NCBI GenBank assembly: GCA_005881495.1 | Contig: VBHI01000360.1 | Span: 1 to 16,259 of the forward strand | Length of the DNA stretch: 16,259 nucleotides | Reading direction: 5' to 3' | Source: Chloroflexota bacterium | GTDB lineage: Bacteria; Chloroflexota; Ktedonobacteria; Ktedonobacterales; Ktedonobacteraceae | Translations under genes and position numbers: made by a program | Notes under the pieces: model-generated | What the model was told of the DNA's origin: nothing | What the model saw: the letters and a program-made list of their open reading frames with translations, nothing else | The model's database searches: none | Shown: piece by piece, positions 6,386 through 14,005 of the stretch | Position numbering within the stretch: position 1 is the stretch's first letter | How the letters are laid out: each line of letters starts with the position of its first letter

Positions 6386-7684
6386 TTAGTGGAGTAAGCG
6401 TTCAGGTAGATAGTGCCGGTGCGCGGCGGCCATCTCGTCATACATTGCTTCAGCTTTGTAGAGTGAAAAAACTAACGGATGACTTGTCAGCGCGCGGATG
6501 GCATCCCTGCGATTGCCACTCCAGGCAGCCTCAGCAGCCAGAGCCTGGTATTCGCCCAGCATTTGCACCAGCCCACGTACTTGTCGCGGTAGATTGCCCT
6601 GGACAAGAGGGGCAACACCGTTGCGGTCCACATATCCAATGGTTTCGACGACCAGGTCGTCCGGAAAGTCCGCGATAGAGCCACAGTTGGGAACATTGAC
6701 ATACCAGACCTCTCCGCGGTCATTGTAGATAGCGTCCATTACATCAATAGCCAGCTCTAGCTCGTGGATGCCTCCACGTGAGCGATCAGGGTCGAGTTCG
6801 GGAACGTCGCGCGCGGCCTGTTCGCGATAATGTGCCCAGTAATCTGGCACGCTGGCCATGATATCTTGCGCGCGGGTTGTTGGTTTTGCTTGAAGCTCAG
6901 CCAGTATCTCATCTTTGAAATAGTAGTACTGGAAATAGTCACTCGGCAGCGAGTCCATGAAACATGCCAGTTCGATCATGCGTAGTTCGTCGGGCGGGAG
7001 GGTACCATCACGGCTTATTCTCTCGTATCCCTCATGTAAGAGAGGCATGAAGTCCTGTCCATCGTAGAGATGGCGAATGGTCCAGGAGCCATGATTGAGG
7101 CCAATCGAGACCGCGTCCAGCTTATCGGGATCGAGCCCGATCAACTCCACATACTCGCGGTTGGTCACCATTGGTCCCTCACAGAAGGAAACGGCAGGAA
7201 TGGAGGTGTGGTGGGTAACAGCCTCCGAGACGATATTCACCGGGTTGGTGTAGTTAAAGAGGCGAGCATTGGGACAGACTGCTTCCATATCTTCAATGAT
7301 ACTTTTCGTTACGTGGATAGAGCGCAGCGCCATGAAGAAACCGCCTGGCCCCTGCGTTTCCTGACCGATTACACCGTGTTTGAGCGGAATGCTTTCGTCA
7401 AGATAACGGGCCTCAAAGCCTCCGGGACGAAAACTCGTCAAGACGGCGTCACATCCTTGCAGGCCAGCGCGCCGGTTCGTGGTGGTCGTGAAGGTGAGAT
7501 CCAGACCCCTGGCATTGGCCATCTTCTGGGCGATGCTTTTGACAATACCCAGGCGTTCTTCATTGAGGTCGATGAGAACGACCTCGGAGCCGTTGAAATT
7601 TTCACCCTGGTGGACAAATGAGGCCATTGTACCGGCGGCGCGGGTACTGCCACCGCCAATATAGGCCAGTTTAATGCGTGCCAT
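6386..7684 (-). CDS. Glycoside hydrolase family 4 enzyme, probable 6-phospho-beta-glucosidase
   Basis: 432 residues, the usual GH4 length. ATG with AAGGAG 11 bases upstream (7696-7701). The N-terminus IKLAYIGGGSTRAAG (4-18) is the NAD+-binding Rossmann loop. Other GH4 blocks are VLIDLNEERL (36-45), SFRPGG (84-89), GQETQGPGGF (107-116), NYTNPVNI (144-151), and the metal ligands Cys168 (SFCEGP) and His198 (GLNHGSW). GH4 enzymes cleave glycosides in the cytoplasm by an NAD+- and Mn2+-dependent oxidation-elimination mechanism, often with 6-phosphorylated substrates. The Cys block looks more like the beta-glucosidase branch (C-N-x-P) than the alpha-galactosidase/alpha-glucosidase branch (CHS), so a beta-linked substrate is favoured but not proven. 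It starts 18 bases after the ATPase gene and is clearly in the same operon. Confidence 0.87.
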   Translation of the reverse strand: MARIKLAYIGGGSTRAAGTMASFVHQGENFNGSEVVLIDLNEERLGIVKSIAQKMANARGLDLTFTTTTNRRAGLQGCDAVLTSFRPGGFEARYLDESIPLKHGVIGQETQGPGGFFMALRSIHVTKSIIEDMEAVCPNARLFNYTNPVNIVSEAVTHHTSIPAVSFCEGPMVTNREYVELIGLDPDKLDAVSIGLNHGSWTIRHLYDGQDFMPLLHEGYERISRDGTLPPDELRMIELACFMDSLPSDYFQYYYFKDEILAELQAKPTTRAQDIMASVPDYWAHYREQAARDVPELDPDRSRGGIHELELAIDVMDAIYNDRGEVWYVNVPNCGSIADFPDDLVVETIGYVDRNGVAPLVQGNLPRQVRGLVQMLGEYQALAAEAAWSGNRRDAIRALTSHPLVFSLYKAEAMYDEMAAAHRHYLPERLLH

Positions 7685-7702
7685 GCTTTGCTATGCTCCT
7701 TG

Positions 7703-8884
7703 TTATGCCGGTTCTATCGTATGTGTAGATATGTCAGTACTCTGCATGCAGGCAGAAGAATCTGCCTGCCGCTCCTTACCGCTGCCATACAGGAAACAAT
7801 GAGTCCAGTGACCTCCACCCAGTTCGGTGCGTCCGGGAAAACGCTGGCTACAGACCGGCATAGCGTGTGGACAGCGTGGGTGGAAACGGCACCCGGTGGG
7901 CGGGTTAATTAGGCTGGGAATCTCTCCCCGCGCTGGCAGACTTTGCGTGCTCTTGCCATCCTCTCCGATACGATCCGGGTCCGGCGCCGCAGAAATAAGC
8001 AGTTGCGTATAAGGATGTTTGGGCCGCTGGATGACCTCCTCGCTAGGGCCCCCCTCAACCGTCTGTCCGGCATACATGACCAGCGTATCCTCGGCGAAGT
8101 AGCGCGCGCTTGCTATATCGTGAGTGATAAAAAGTAAAGCGAGATGTTCCTCGTCTTTGAGGCGCAAGAGCAGGTTCAGGACATCCAGGCGTATGGAGAC
8201 ATCGAGCATAGAAACAGGCTCGTCGGCCAGCAGTATCTCTGGACGTGCGGCCAGTGCACGAGCGATAGCAACGCGTTGCCGTTGCCCGCCGCTTAACTGG
8301 TGTGGATACTTCTGGATAAACTGCTCCGCCGGGCTAAGGCTTACTCGATTGAGTAGAGCAAGTATCTGCTCTCCCTCTTCTCTTACAGAGTGCGCATACC
8401 CATGCAACCGTAATGGACGGCTCAAGTGGTAGCGCACATCGTGCACAGGGTTGAGCGACGAGAAAGGATCCTGGAACACTAACTCTACATGGTGGCGGTA
8501 GGAGCGTAACGAGGCTCCTCTGCCAACCTTTTCCGATTCGCCACGAAAGAGGATCTTGCCCGCAGTAGGCTCATAGAGGCGCGCCAGCATACGTGCTACG
8601 GTGGTTTTCCCACTGCCGCTCTCTCCCACGAGAGCAAGGGCGCGGCCGGGATAGAGCGCCAGCGAAGTGTCTTCTACGGCGTGTACTACCTTTTTTGGTC
8701 CGAAGAGTTTGAGCGAACGCAAGGGAAAGTACTTGCGCAAGTGTTGAGCCTCCAGAACAGCGGGTGTAGTAGGAAGCTCACCCATTTCACTTATTCCACT
8801 TGTCACAGCACCTTCTATGGTATCTTTGGCAGTTTCATTGAGTGCGACAAATGGGTAGTCGGCTCCCAAATGTTCGGTGCTCAT
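7703..8884 (-). CDS. ABC transporter ATP-binding protein, oligopeptide/oligosaccharide type (DppF/OppF-like)
   Basis: 393 residues. Walker A GESGSGKT (87-94), Q-loop [11 protein letters not shown] (Gln138), signature LSGGQRQR (197-204), Walker B ILLADE (217-222) and H-loop ITHD (His255) are all intact, so this is a functional ATPase. The C-terminal oligo_HPY region with [15 protein letters not shown] marks the peptide/nickel subfamily. In Thermotogota and Chloroflexota such transporters often carry beta-glucosides or other oligosaccharides, which suits the GH4 enzyme and kinase downstream. About 40 residues precede the ABC domain, longer than usual. Its ATG overlaps the stop of the preceding ATPase gene as ATGA (8881-8884), so translation is probably coupled. 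It should pair with that subunit beneath the two permeases. Confidence 0.92.
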   Translation of the reverse strand: MSTEHLGADYPFVALNETAKDTIEGAVTSGISEMGELPTTPAVLEAQHLRKYFPLRSLKLFGPKKVVHAVEDTSLALYPGRALALVGESGSGKTTVARMLARLYEPTAGKILFRGESEKVGRGASLRSYRHHVELVFQDPFSSLNPVHDVRYHLSRPLRLHGYAHSVREEGEQILALLNRVSLSPAEQFIQKYPHQLSGGQRQRVAIARALAARPEILLADEPVSMLDVSIRLDVLNLLLRLKDEEHLALLFITHDIASARYFAEDTLVMYAGQTVEGGPSEEVIQRPKHPYTQLLISAAPDPDRIGEDGKSTQSLPARGEIPSLINPPTGCRFHPRCPHAMPVCSQRFPGRTELGGGHWTHCFLYGSGKERQADSSACMQSTDISTHTIEPA

Positions 8885-10092
8885 TGCACTTTCCTCGTTC
8901 CTTGCATTACCTCATATGTTGCATCATATTTTGCCGCAAAATCGTGATTAGTTGGTACCCCTGCTGCATTGAACCTGGGGTCATAGAGATGACAGGCAAC
9001 GAGCTGCCCAGGCGTCCCAGGCGTCCCAGGCGTGGAAGGCAAGAGGGTTGGCAAATTGGTATTGCATATTTCAAAGGCCATCGGACAACGGGGATGAAAA
9101 GCACAGCCCGGCGGTATGTCCCGCAGATCGGGAGGAGAACCAGGAATACCCGTCATCCTGCGGCGCGGCCCGCGCAGCGTTGGAAACGAATTTAAGAGGC
9201 CGTAGCTGTATGGATGACGGGGCTGTTGACGCAATTCCCGGCATGTTGCCATCTCGACGATACGTCCCGCGTACATAATCGCAATCTTGTCAGCTAATTC
9301 GAGCAGCAGCGAGAGGTCATGCGTAATGAAAATGACGGAGAAGTTCAGTTTCTCCCGCAGCTCCATAATCTCCATCAGAATTTCACGCTGCACCACGACA
9401 TCGAGCGCGGTTGTTGGCTCATCCATGATGATCAGTTCAGGCAAGAGCGCCAGGGCAATGGCAATGATTGCACGCTGGCGCATGCCGCCGCTCAGTTCGT
9501 GTGGATAGCTGCGAATGCGGTCAGGGGCAATACCAACAAGACGCAGCAGTTCAATAGCCCGTCTACGGCGTGAGTCTGGTCCCATATGAGGTTGATGGGT
9601 ACGTAAGACATCAGTAATCTGCGTACCAATATTGATTACAGGATTGAGCGCGTTCATCGCGCTTTGGAAAACAATCGAAAGTTCATTCCAGCGAAATTCA
9701 CGCAGTTCCGCGGGGTTAAATTGAAGAATGTCCACTGCTTCTGTTGCCTCACCGGGTACTGCATTCTTAAGCGTAGTGGTAATTCTTGCATTTGCCCTCG
9801 AAGACCCTTTCAATTTCCCTTTATCCTCTTCATCGCCAGGGCGAGGATAATACAACAGTTTTCCCGCGATGATCTCAGCCGGTGGACGGAGCAGGCGGGT
9901 AATGGCATAGGCCAGGGTAGACTTGCCGCTGCCACTCTCGCCGGCAAGGCCGAGGATTTGCCCTCGTTCCAGGGTAATGCTTACATCAGTCAGGGCATGG
10001 ACGGTCCCGTTAGCGGCGTAATAGTCCACGCTGATATTCCTGATATCTAGCAATGTATTGCCTGGGTTGAGGTTTAATTCCTTAGTATTCAT
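8881..10092 (-). CDS. ABC transporter ATP-binding protein, oligopeptide/oligosaccharide type (DppD/OppD-like)
   Basis: 403 residues. Walker A GESGSGKS (51-58), Q-loop [11 protein letters not shown] (Gln143), signature LSGGMRQR (200-207), Walker B IIMDE (221-225), H-loop ITHD (His258). An oligo_HPY tail contains [15 protein letters not shown]. Two oddities are visible. About 40 extra residues (roughly 82-120, acidic then basic then Thr/Ala-rich) are inserted between Walker A and the Q-loop. [10 protein letters not shown] run encoded by three perfect 9-bp repeats interrupts the C-terminal cysteine region. The motifs are complete, so it should be active. ATGA overlaps join it to the permease gene before it (10089-10092) and the ATPase gene after it (8881-8884). 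Confidence 0.92.
   Translation of the reverse strand: MNTKELNLNPGNTLLDIRNISVDYYAANGTVHALTDVSITLERGQILGLAGESGSGKSTLAYAITRLLRPPAEIIAGKLLYYPRPGDEEDKGKLKGSSRANARITTTLKNAVPGEATEAVDILQFNPAELREFRWNELSIVFQSAMNALNPVINIGTQITDVLRTHQPHMGPDSRRRRAIELLRLVGIAPDRIRSYPHELSGGMRQRAIIAIALALLPELIIMDEPTTALDVVVQREILMEIMELREKLNFSVIFITHDLSLLLELADKIAIMYAGRIVEMATCRELRQQPRHPYSYGLLNSFPTLRGPRRRMTGIPGSPPDLRDIPPGCAFHPRCPMAFEICNTNLPTLLPSTPGTPGTPGQLVACHLYDPRFNAAGVPTNHDFAAKYDATYEVMQGTRKVQ
9007..9033. repeat. Three perfect 9-bp tandem repeats inside an ATPase gene
   Basis: CCCAGGCGT occurs three times without a mismatch (9007-9015, 9016-9024, 9025-9033). On the coding (minus) strand it reads as Thr-Pro-Gly repeats between the cysteine motifs of the C-terminal oligo_HPY region. 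Because the unit is three codons, gain or loss of copies keeps the frame. Confidence 0.85.
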
Positions 10093-11021
10093 GATGCAGC
10101 TGCCTTCCTGGACTTACTGAGTTTAGCATGCTTTGACTTTGGCTCGGTTCGCAGACGAGGGTTTGCTACCTCGTCAATACCAAAATTGATGAAAGCCAAT
10201 CCTGCGCCCAATACAGCGATGCACAGGCCTGGTGGCAAGAACCACCACCATGCGCCTAATAGGAGCGCATCATTATTACCCGCCCAGTAAAGCATTGTCC
10301 CCCAACTTGTACTTGTAATATCGCCCAGGCCCAGAAATTCTAATCCCGTCTCGGCTAGAATGGCATAGATCACTGTACCAAGAAATTCCGCGGCCACAAT
10401 CGAGGTCTCATTGGGCAGGATTTCGAAGAAGATGATACGCAGCGTGGACTCCCCGTTGGCCTTCGCTGCTTCTACATAATCCCGGTTGCGCATCGAGAGT
10501 GTTTGCGCACGCAGCACTCGTGCCCCCCACGACCAGCCGGTCACTACCAACACAATCACGATAGTCAATGGCCCCCTGTATGCAGCAAAGGCGGCAAGGA
10601 GGATTGCCAGGGGCAGCGTAGGCAGCACCAGGAAGACGTTGGTTAACAACGAAAGCACTTCATCGGCCAACCCGCCAAAGTATCCAGAGGCCAGGCCAAT
10701 AATGATCGAGATGATCATTGTCAGTGTGCCGATGAGAAAGCCCATAGTGAGCGAAAAGCGCGTACCATATACAAGCTGGGTCAGAACATCCTGACCTGTT
10801 TGCGTTGTGCCCAACCAGTGAGCGGGTGATGGAGGCTGTAGTATATCCGCACTGAAAGCATTAGGATCCCCAGGAAAGAATACCGGCCCGAAGATTGCGA
10901 TCAGTACAAAGAAGGTCAGGATAAGAAGACCAAAACTCACCTTGCGGTTTTGCGTAACTAATCGCCACGTATCGCGTAAGCGCAACCTTGCAGTTGAAGA
11001 CATGGTTGAAGACATAATCAC
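10089..11021 (-). CDS. ABC transporter permease, DppC/OppC-like
   Basis: 310 residues with an N-terminal membrane helix (FGLLILTFFVLIAIFGPVFF, about 30-49), then GTTQTGQDVL (about 71-80), typical of DppC-type permeases. The BPD_transp_1 domain has about five more helices and the EAA loop EAAKANGESTLRIIFFEILP, which docks on the ATPase. The start is GTG at 11021; AGGAGGGAG, which lies inside the last codons of the preceding permease gene, is 10-13 bases upstream. An ATG six bases further in (11015) is an alternative. The gap to the preceding gene is 6 bp, and the stop overlaps the next gene as ATGA. It forms the membrane channel with the DppB-like subunit. Confidence 0.92.
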   Translation of the reverse strand: MIMSSTMSSTARLRLRDTWRLVTQNRKVSFGLLILTFFVLIAIFGPVFFPGDPNAFSADILQPPSPAHWLGTTQTGQDVLTQLVYGTRFSLTMGFLIGTLTMIISIIIGLASGYFGGLADEVLSLLTNVFLVLPTLPLAILLAAFAAYRGPLTIVIVLVVTGWSWGARVLRAQTLSMRNRDYVEAAKANGESTLRIIFFEILPNETSIVAAEFLGTVIYAILAETGLEFLGLGDITSTSWGTMLYWAGNNDALLLGAWWWFLPPGLCIAVLGAGLAFINFGIDEVANPRLRTEPKSKHAKLSKSRKAAAS

Positions 11022-11027
11022 GGTTTG

Positions 11028-12011
11028 CTAACTCCCTCCTAAGCGTACTCGCGGATCGAGCACCACGTACATCAGGTCAGCGAGGAAATTTGCACCCAAC
11101 ACCGCCACGGTAATCACCAGGAAGATGCCCTGTAACAAGGCGTAATCAAGGTTTTCAACCGCCTGTAGCAAGGTAAAGCCGATACCGGGATATGAAAAGA
11201 TGATTTCAGTGAGTAATGAGCCGCTCACCACAAAGCCTAAAGAGAGCGCGAAGGCAGTTATATTCGGCAAAATAGCGTTGCGTGCTCCATACGTATACAT
11301 AACTTTCCAGGAAGTAAGACCTTTCGCCTCGGCCATCAATACGTAATCCTCTGAAAGCGTGGTAATCATCGCGTTACGCATACCGAGCATCCACCCGGCA
11401 ATAGAGCCGATAACGATGGTAATAGCCGGCAGAATGGCATATTGTACTGCACTTAAGAGGAAGTCAAGGTTCCAGCCCGGGACGGTATTGTCTGTATCAT
11501 ACCCTCCATGGATAGGAAACCAGTTAAGCTGCGAACCAAAGATATAAAGCAGAACTAATGCCAGCCAGAAGTAGGGTATCGCAGAGAGGAACGTGAAAAA
11601 AGGGGTGAATACAGCGTCCGAGAAACCGCGCCGCCAGACGACGATGATACCCAGCACTGTTCCAACAATAAAGCTAATTATGAGCGCAACGCCAACCAGT
11701 ACGAGCGTCCAAGGGAGATCCTGCCAGATCACCACAGATACAGGTGTTGGAAGATACGTAATTGAAATCCCAAGGTTGCCATGCAACAGGTTGTTAATAT
11801 ACTGTACATACTGCGACCATAAAGGATCGTGATTCACTCCAAGCGAGATCTCTAACGCATGTTGTGCCTGAGGAGAGAGTTTTCCGCGCATGCGGGCCAT
11901 GAGTGCTTGTGCCGGGTTACCCGGAGACAGATGCGGTATGATGAAATTCAGCGTAACCGAAGCCCAGAGCGCAACGAGATAAAAACCTATACGACGTATC
12001 AGGTGACGCAT
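11028..12011 (-). CDS. ABC transporter permease, DppB/OppB-like
   Basis: 327 residues from ATG 12011, the usual length for this family, beginning MRHLIRRIGFYLVALWASVT with a first helix directly after basic residues. AAGGAG lies six bases upstream. An in-frame ATG at 12017 abuts that ribosome-binding site, and one at 12125 would add 38 residues encoded by a hairpin, so both were set aside. Features include the short conserved LSPGNPAQAL segment after helix 1, a long extracytoplasmic loop with LGISIT, about five further helices, and the EAA loop AEAKGLTSWKVMYTYGARNAI. The ending RLGGS is typical, and its codons carry the ribosome-binding site of the next permease gene. A 16-bp hairpin separates it from the binding-protein gene upstream. 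Confidence 0.92.
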   Translation of the reverse strand: MRHLIRRIGFYLVALWASVTLNFIIPHLSPGNPAQALMARMRGKLSPQAQHALEISLGVNHDPLWSQYVQYINNLLHGNLGISITYLPTPVSVVIWQDLPWTLVLVGVALIISFIVGTVLGIIVVWRRGFSDAVFTPFFTFLSAIPYFWLALVLLYIFGSQLNWFPIHGGYDTDNTVPGWNLDFLLSAVQYAILPAITIVIGSIAGWMLGMRNAMITTLSEDYVLMAEAKGLTSWKVMYTYGARNAILPNITAFALSLGFVVSGSLLTEIIFSYPGIGFTLLQAVENLDYALLQGIFLVITVAVLGANFLADLMYVVLDPRVRLGGS

Positions 12012-12056
12012 GCACATCTCCTTCCAGAGAGTCGTTGTAATGACTACCGGGGTCGC

Positions 12057-12098
12057 CTGGGAGCAACAGGGGGCATATAGCTCCCCTGTTGCTCCCAG
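12057..12098 (-). promoter_or_regulatory. Strong intercistronic hairpin between binding-protein and permease genes
   Basis: A perfect 16-bp inverted repeat, CTGGGAGCAACAGGGG (12057-12072) and CCCCTGTTGCTCCCAG (12083-12098), with a 10-base loop. It lies after the stop of the binding-protein gene and before the permease start. In the direction of transcription it is not followed by a T-tract, so it is more likely an mRNA-stabilising or processing stem, or partial attenuator, than a full terminator. Such stems often keep the binding protein in excess over the membrane subunits. It could also be a REP-type repeat. Confidence 0.65.
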
Positions 12099-12145
12099 AA
12101 GTCCGCGCCTGGCACCGCCATCCAATCTGCAGCCAGACGGATCAA

Positions 12146-13834
12146 CTAATCGGCTGGATGGAGGTTCAAAACAACATATTCAATATCTGGATACACTGCT
12201 GTTCCAGGTGCTGCATACGGGTGCTGCTGATCTGGCCAACCAACAAATTTGGATGTGTTGTACTGATACCAGTATGGTTCATTCGTCAATGGAATGCTTG
12301 GCAACTGCTCAACCATAATCTTCTGGATACCCATGATCACTTGCTTCTGCACAGTAGGATCAGTAGAAGTAGCATACTGATTCAATAACGCATCTGTGTT
12401 CGGGTCCATCCAACGTTCATAGTTAGAGCTTGCGGGCTGACCAATAGGAGCGCTATTCGTGCTTCTCAATAGTGCGTCGTACAAGTAGTAAGGCGTTGGG
12501 CCGGGATTGGTCCAGAGCATCGCCATGTCATAGTTACCATTCTGCAGAGCATTATAATAGGCGTCAAAGGCAATCACATTGACGTTGACTTTGATACCAA
12601 CCGCTTGCAGCTCTTGTGCCATTAACTGGCAATCGGTAATCCAGTCGGTATAACCACTGACAACGTTGAGGTTGAACGACAGCTTCTTGCCATTTTTATC
12701 GGCATAGATGCCATCAGATCCTTTTGTAAAGCCAGCCCCCTCCAGCAACTGTTGCGACTTAGCGGTGTCTACCGAGAACGTCAGATTAGCGTACTCAGGG
12801 GCCATGTAGTCTTTATTATAGGGCAGCAGGCCTGTAGGGCTAGCAGGGGGTTCGTAGCCGCTTTCCCCCAATTGGTTGAGCTTATTGCGGTCGATGGCAG
12901 AACTAATCGCCTGTCGAACCGGCAAAAGGTTGAATGGGTATTTAGTAAGGGGAAGGAAGAGCATAACGATGTCACTGGCGGGGAACCAGTAGTGGTTATG
13001 CTGCGGATTGAGATTGATGTACGTTTTCTGGATGTTCGGTATGTAGAGGTTTGTCCAGTCAATCTGACCTTTCTGGAGTGCCAATTCGGCACTCGTGTTT
13101 GAATTGAACGAGGGAATCTTCAGCTGACTCACTTCTGGCTTGCCGGGTTGCCAGTATTTCGGGTTCTTGCTCAAGACGATAAGTTGCGGGGTGAAGGACT
13201 TAACGATATAAGGGCCCGTCCCGACCGGGTTAGGATCGGCATACTGGGAGCCGTCACCCTGCACCGAGGACCATACATGTTTGGGAAGGATATACGTTTG
13301 CCCACCAAGGTACCACAGAAGAGGATAAAAGGGCTTGTTGAGCGATACCACTACCGTATTCGCATCGGGTGCGCTAACGTCCTTAATAAAAGGTGTTATG
13401 CTGCTGACATCCATTGCAGGATATTTCTTGAGCAAGCCAAGGGTAAATATCACATCACCACTGGTGAATGGCTGACCATCTGACCACTGCACGCCCTGTC
13501 GCAAGTGAAACGTAATGCTTGTCGCATCGCTCGAGCGATCGTAGCTCGAAGCCAACCACGGTTTCACACTGCCATCAAGCCGGTTGAAATAAAGCAAGGT
13601 TTCATAGATCAAACCGGGCGTTCCACTGATAACGCTGGGATTATACGGGTTGAAGTTTCTGGGATAGTCACCACCTGCATTACCCAGGAGTGTCAGAGAG
13701 CTGTTCTGGTTTGCCTTATGAGTAGCAGTATTGGTCCCGCCACAGGCAGCCAGTACCATTGTTAAGATCATCAGAAATGACAGGAGTAGCATTCCTTTGT
13801 TTGCCTTATTGGCGAATAGCGGGTTGAGAGTCAT
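12146..13834 (-). CDS. Extracellular solute-binding lipoprotein, family 5 (DppA/OppA-type)
   Basis: 562 residues. ATG with AGGAGG six bases upstream. A lipoprotein signal peptide is clear: basic start (Lys10, Lys13), hydrophobic MLLLSFLMILTMVLAAC, lipobox LAAC with lipidated Cys31, then a Gly/Thr/Asn-rich tether. The mature part shows SBP_bac_5 features, such as NPSVISGTPGLIYETLLYFN near the start, TSITFHLRQGVQWSDGQPFTSGDVIFTL-type block (written here only in part: LRQGVQWSDGQPFTSGDV) and VRQAISSAIDRN. It captures the ligand outside the membrane and delivers it to the DppB/DppC-like channel. Family 5 proteins bind peptides, nickel or oligosaccharides; the GH4 and kinase genes favour an oligosaccharide. 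It lies first in the transport part of the locus, 171 bases after the regulator gene. Confidence 0.92.
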   Translation of the reverse strand: MTLNPLFANKANKGMLLLSFLMILTMVLAACGGTNTATHKANQNSSLTLLGNAGGDYPRNFNPYNPSVISGTPGLIYETLLYFNRLDGSVKPWLASSYDRSSDATSITFHLRQGVQWSDGQPFTSGDVIFTLGLLKKYPAMDVSSITPFIKDVSAPDANTVVVSLNKPFYPLLWYLGGQTYILPKHVWSSVQGDGSQYADPNPVGTGPYIVKSFTPQLIVLSKNPKYWQPGKPEVSQLKIPSFNSNTSAELALQKGQIDWTNLYIPNIQKTYINLNPQHNHYWFPASDIVMLFLPLTKYPFNLLPVRQAISSAIDRNKLNQLGESGYEPPASPTGLLPYNKDYMAPEYANLTFSVDTAKSQQLLEGAGFTKGSDGIYADKNGKKLSFNLNVVSGYTDWITDCQLMAQELQAVGIKVNVNVIAFDAYYNALQNGNYDMAMLWTNPGPTPYYLYDALLRSTNSAPIGQPASSNYERWMDPNTDALLNQYATSTDPTVQKQVIMGIQKIMVEQLPSIPLTNEPYWYQYNTSKFVGWPDQQHPYAAPGTAVYPDIEYVVLNLHPAD

Positions 13835-13858
13835 CGAAAACCTCCTAACACTGGATGA

Positions 13859-13879
13859 ATGGATCTATCGTTGATCCAT
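13859..13879. promoter_or_regulatory. Inverted repeat in the leader of the binding-protein gene
   Basis: ATGGATC (13859-13865) and GATCCAT (13873-13879) form a perfect 7-bp inverted repeat with a 7-base loop, ending 25 bases upstream of the binding-protein start codon and just ahead of its ribosome-binding site. It could be an operator or a leader hairpin. It does not resemble the palindrome upstream of the regulator gene. No convincing -10/-35 pair was found in 13835-14005. Confidence 0.35.
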
Positions 13880-13921
13880 GAGATGAACCAGATCAAAGCG
13901 CCATGTGTTCGTAGCGGGGTT

Positions 13922-13954
13922 CTAAGGAGTTTCCCATGTGAAAGTAGCCCTTAG
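13922..13954. promoter_or_regulatory. Nested hairpin between regulator and binding-protein genes
   Basis: CTAAGG (13922-13927) pairs with CCTTAG (13949-13954), and inside this TTTC pairs with GAAA around a 6-base loop. It is about 50 bases after the regulator stop codon. Without a T-tract it is at best a weak terminator or attenuator. Confidence 0.3.
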
Positions 13955-14005
13955 CGTACCCCTCTATCTCACCTTTCCCTCAGAAAAGATGGAGAAGACG
14001 ACTGC

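Noticed and set aside
7070..7621. 183-residue plus-strand ORF opposite the GH4 gene
   Set aside because: It lies wholly antisense to a well-supported enzyme gene and shows no recognisable domain; it is a codon-bias shadow.
12012..12125. N-terminal extension of the DppB-like permease from 12125
   Set aside because: The extra 38 residues come from the intercistronic hairpin, and the ribosome-binding site and family length point to ATG 12011.
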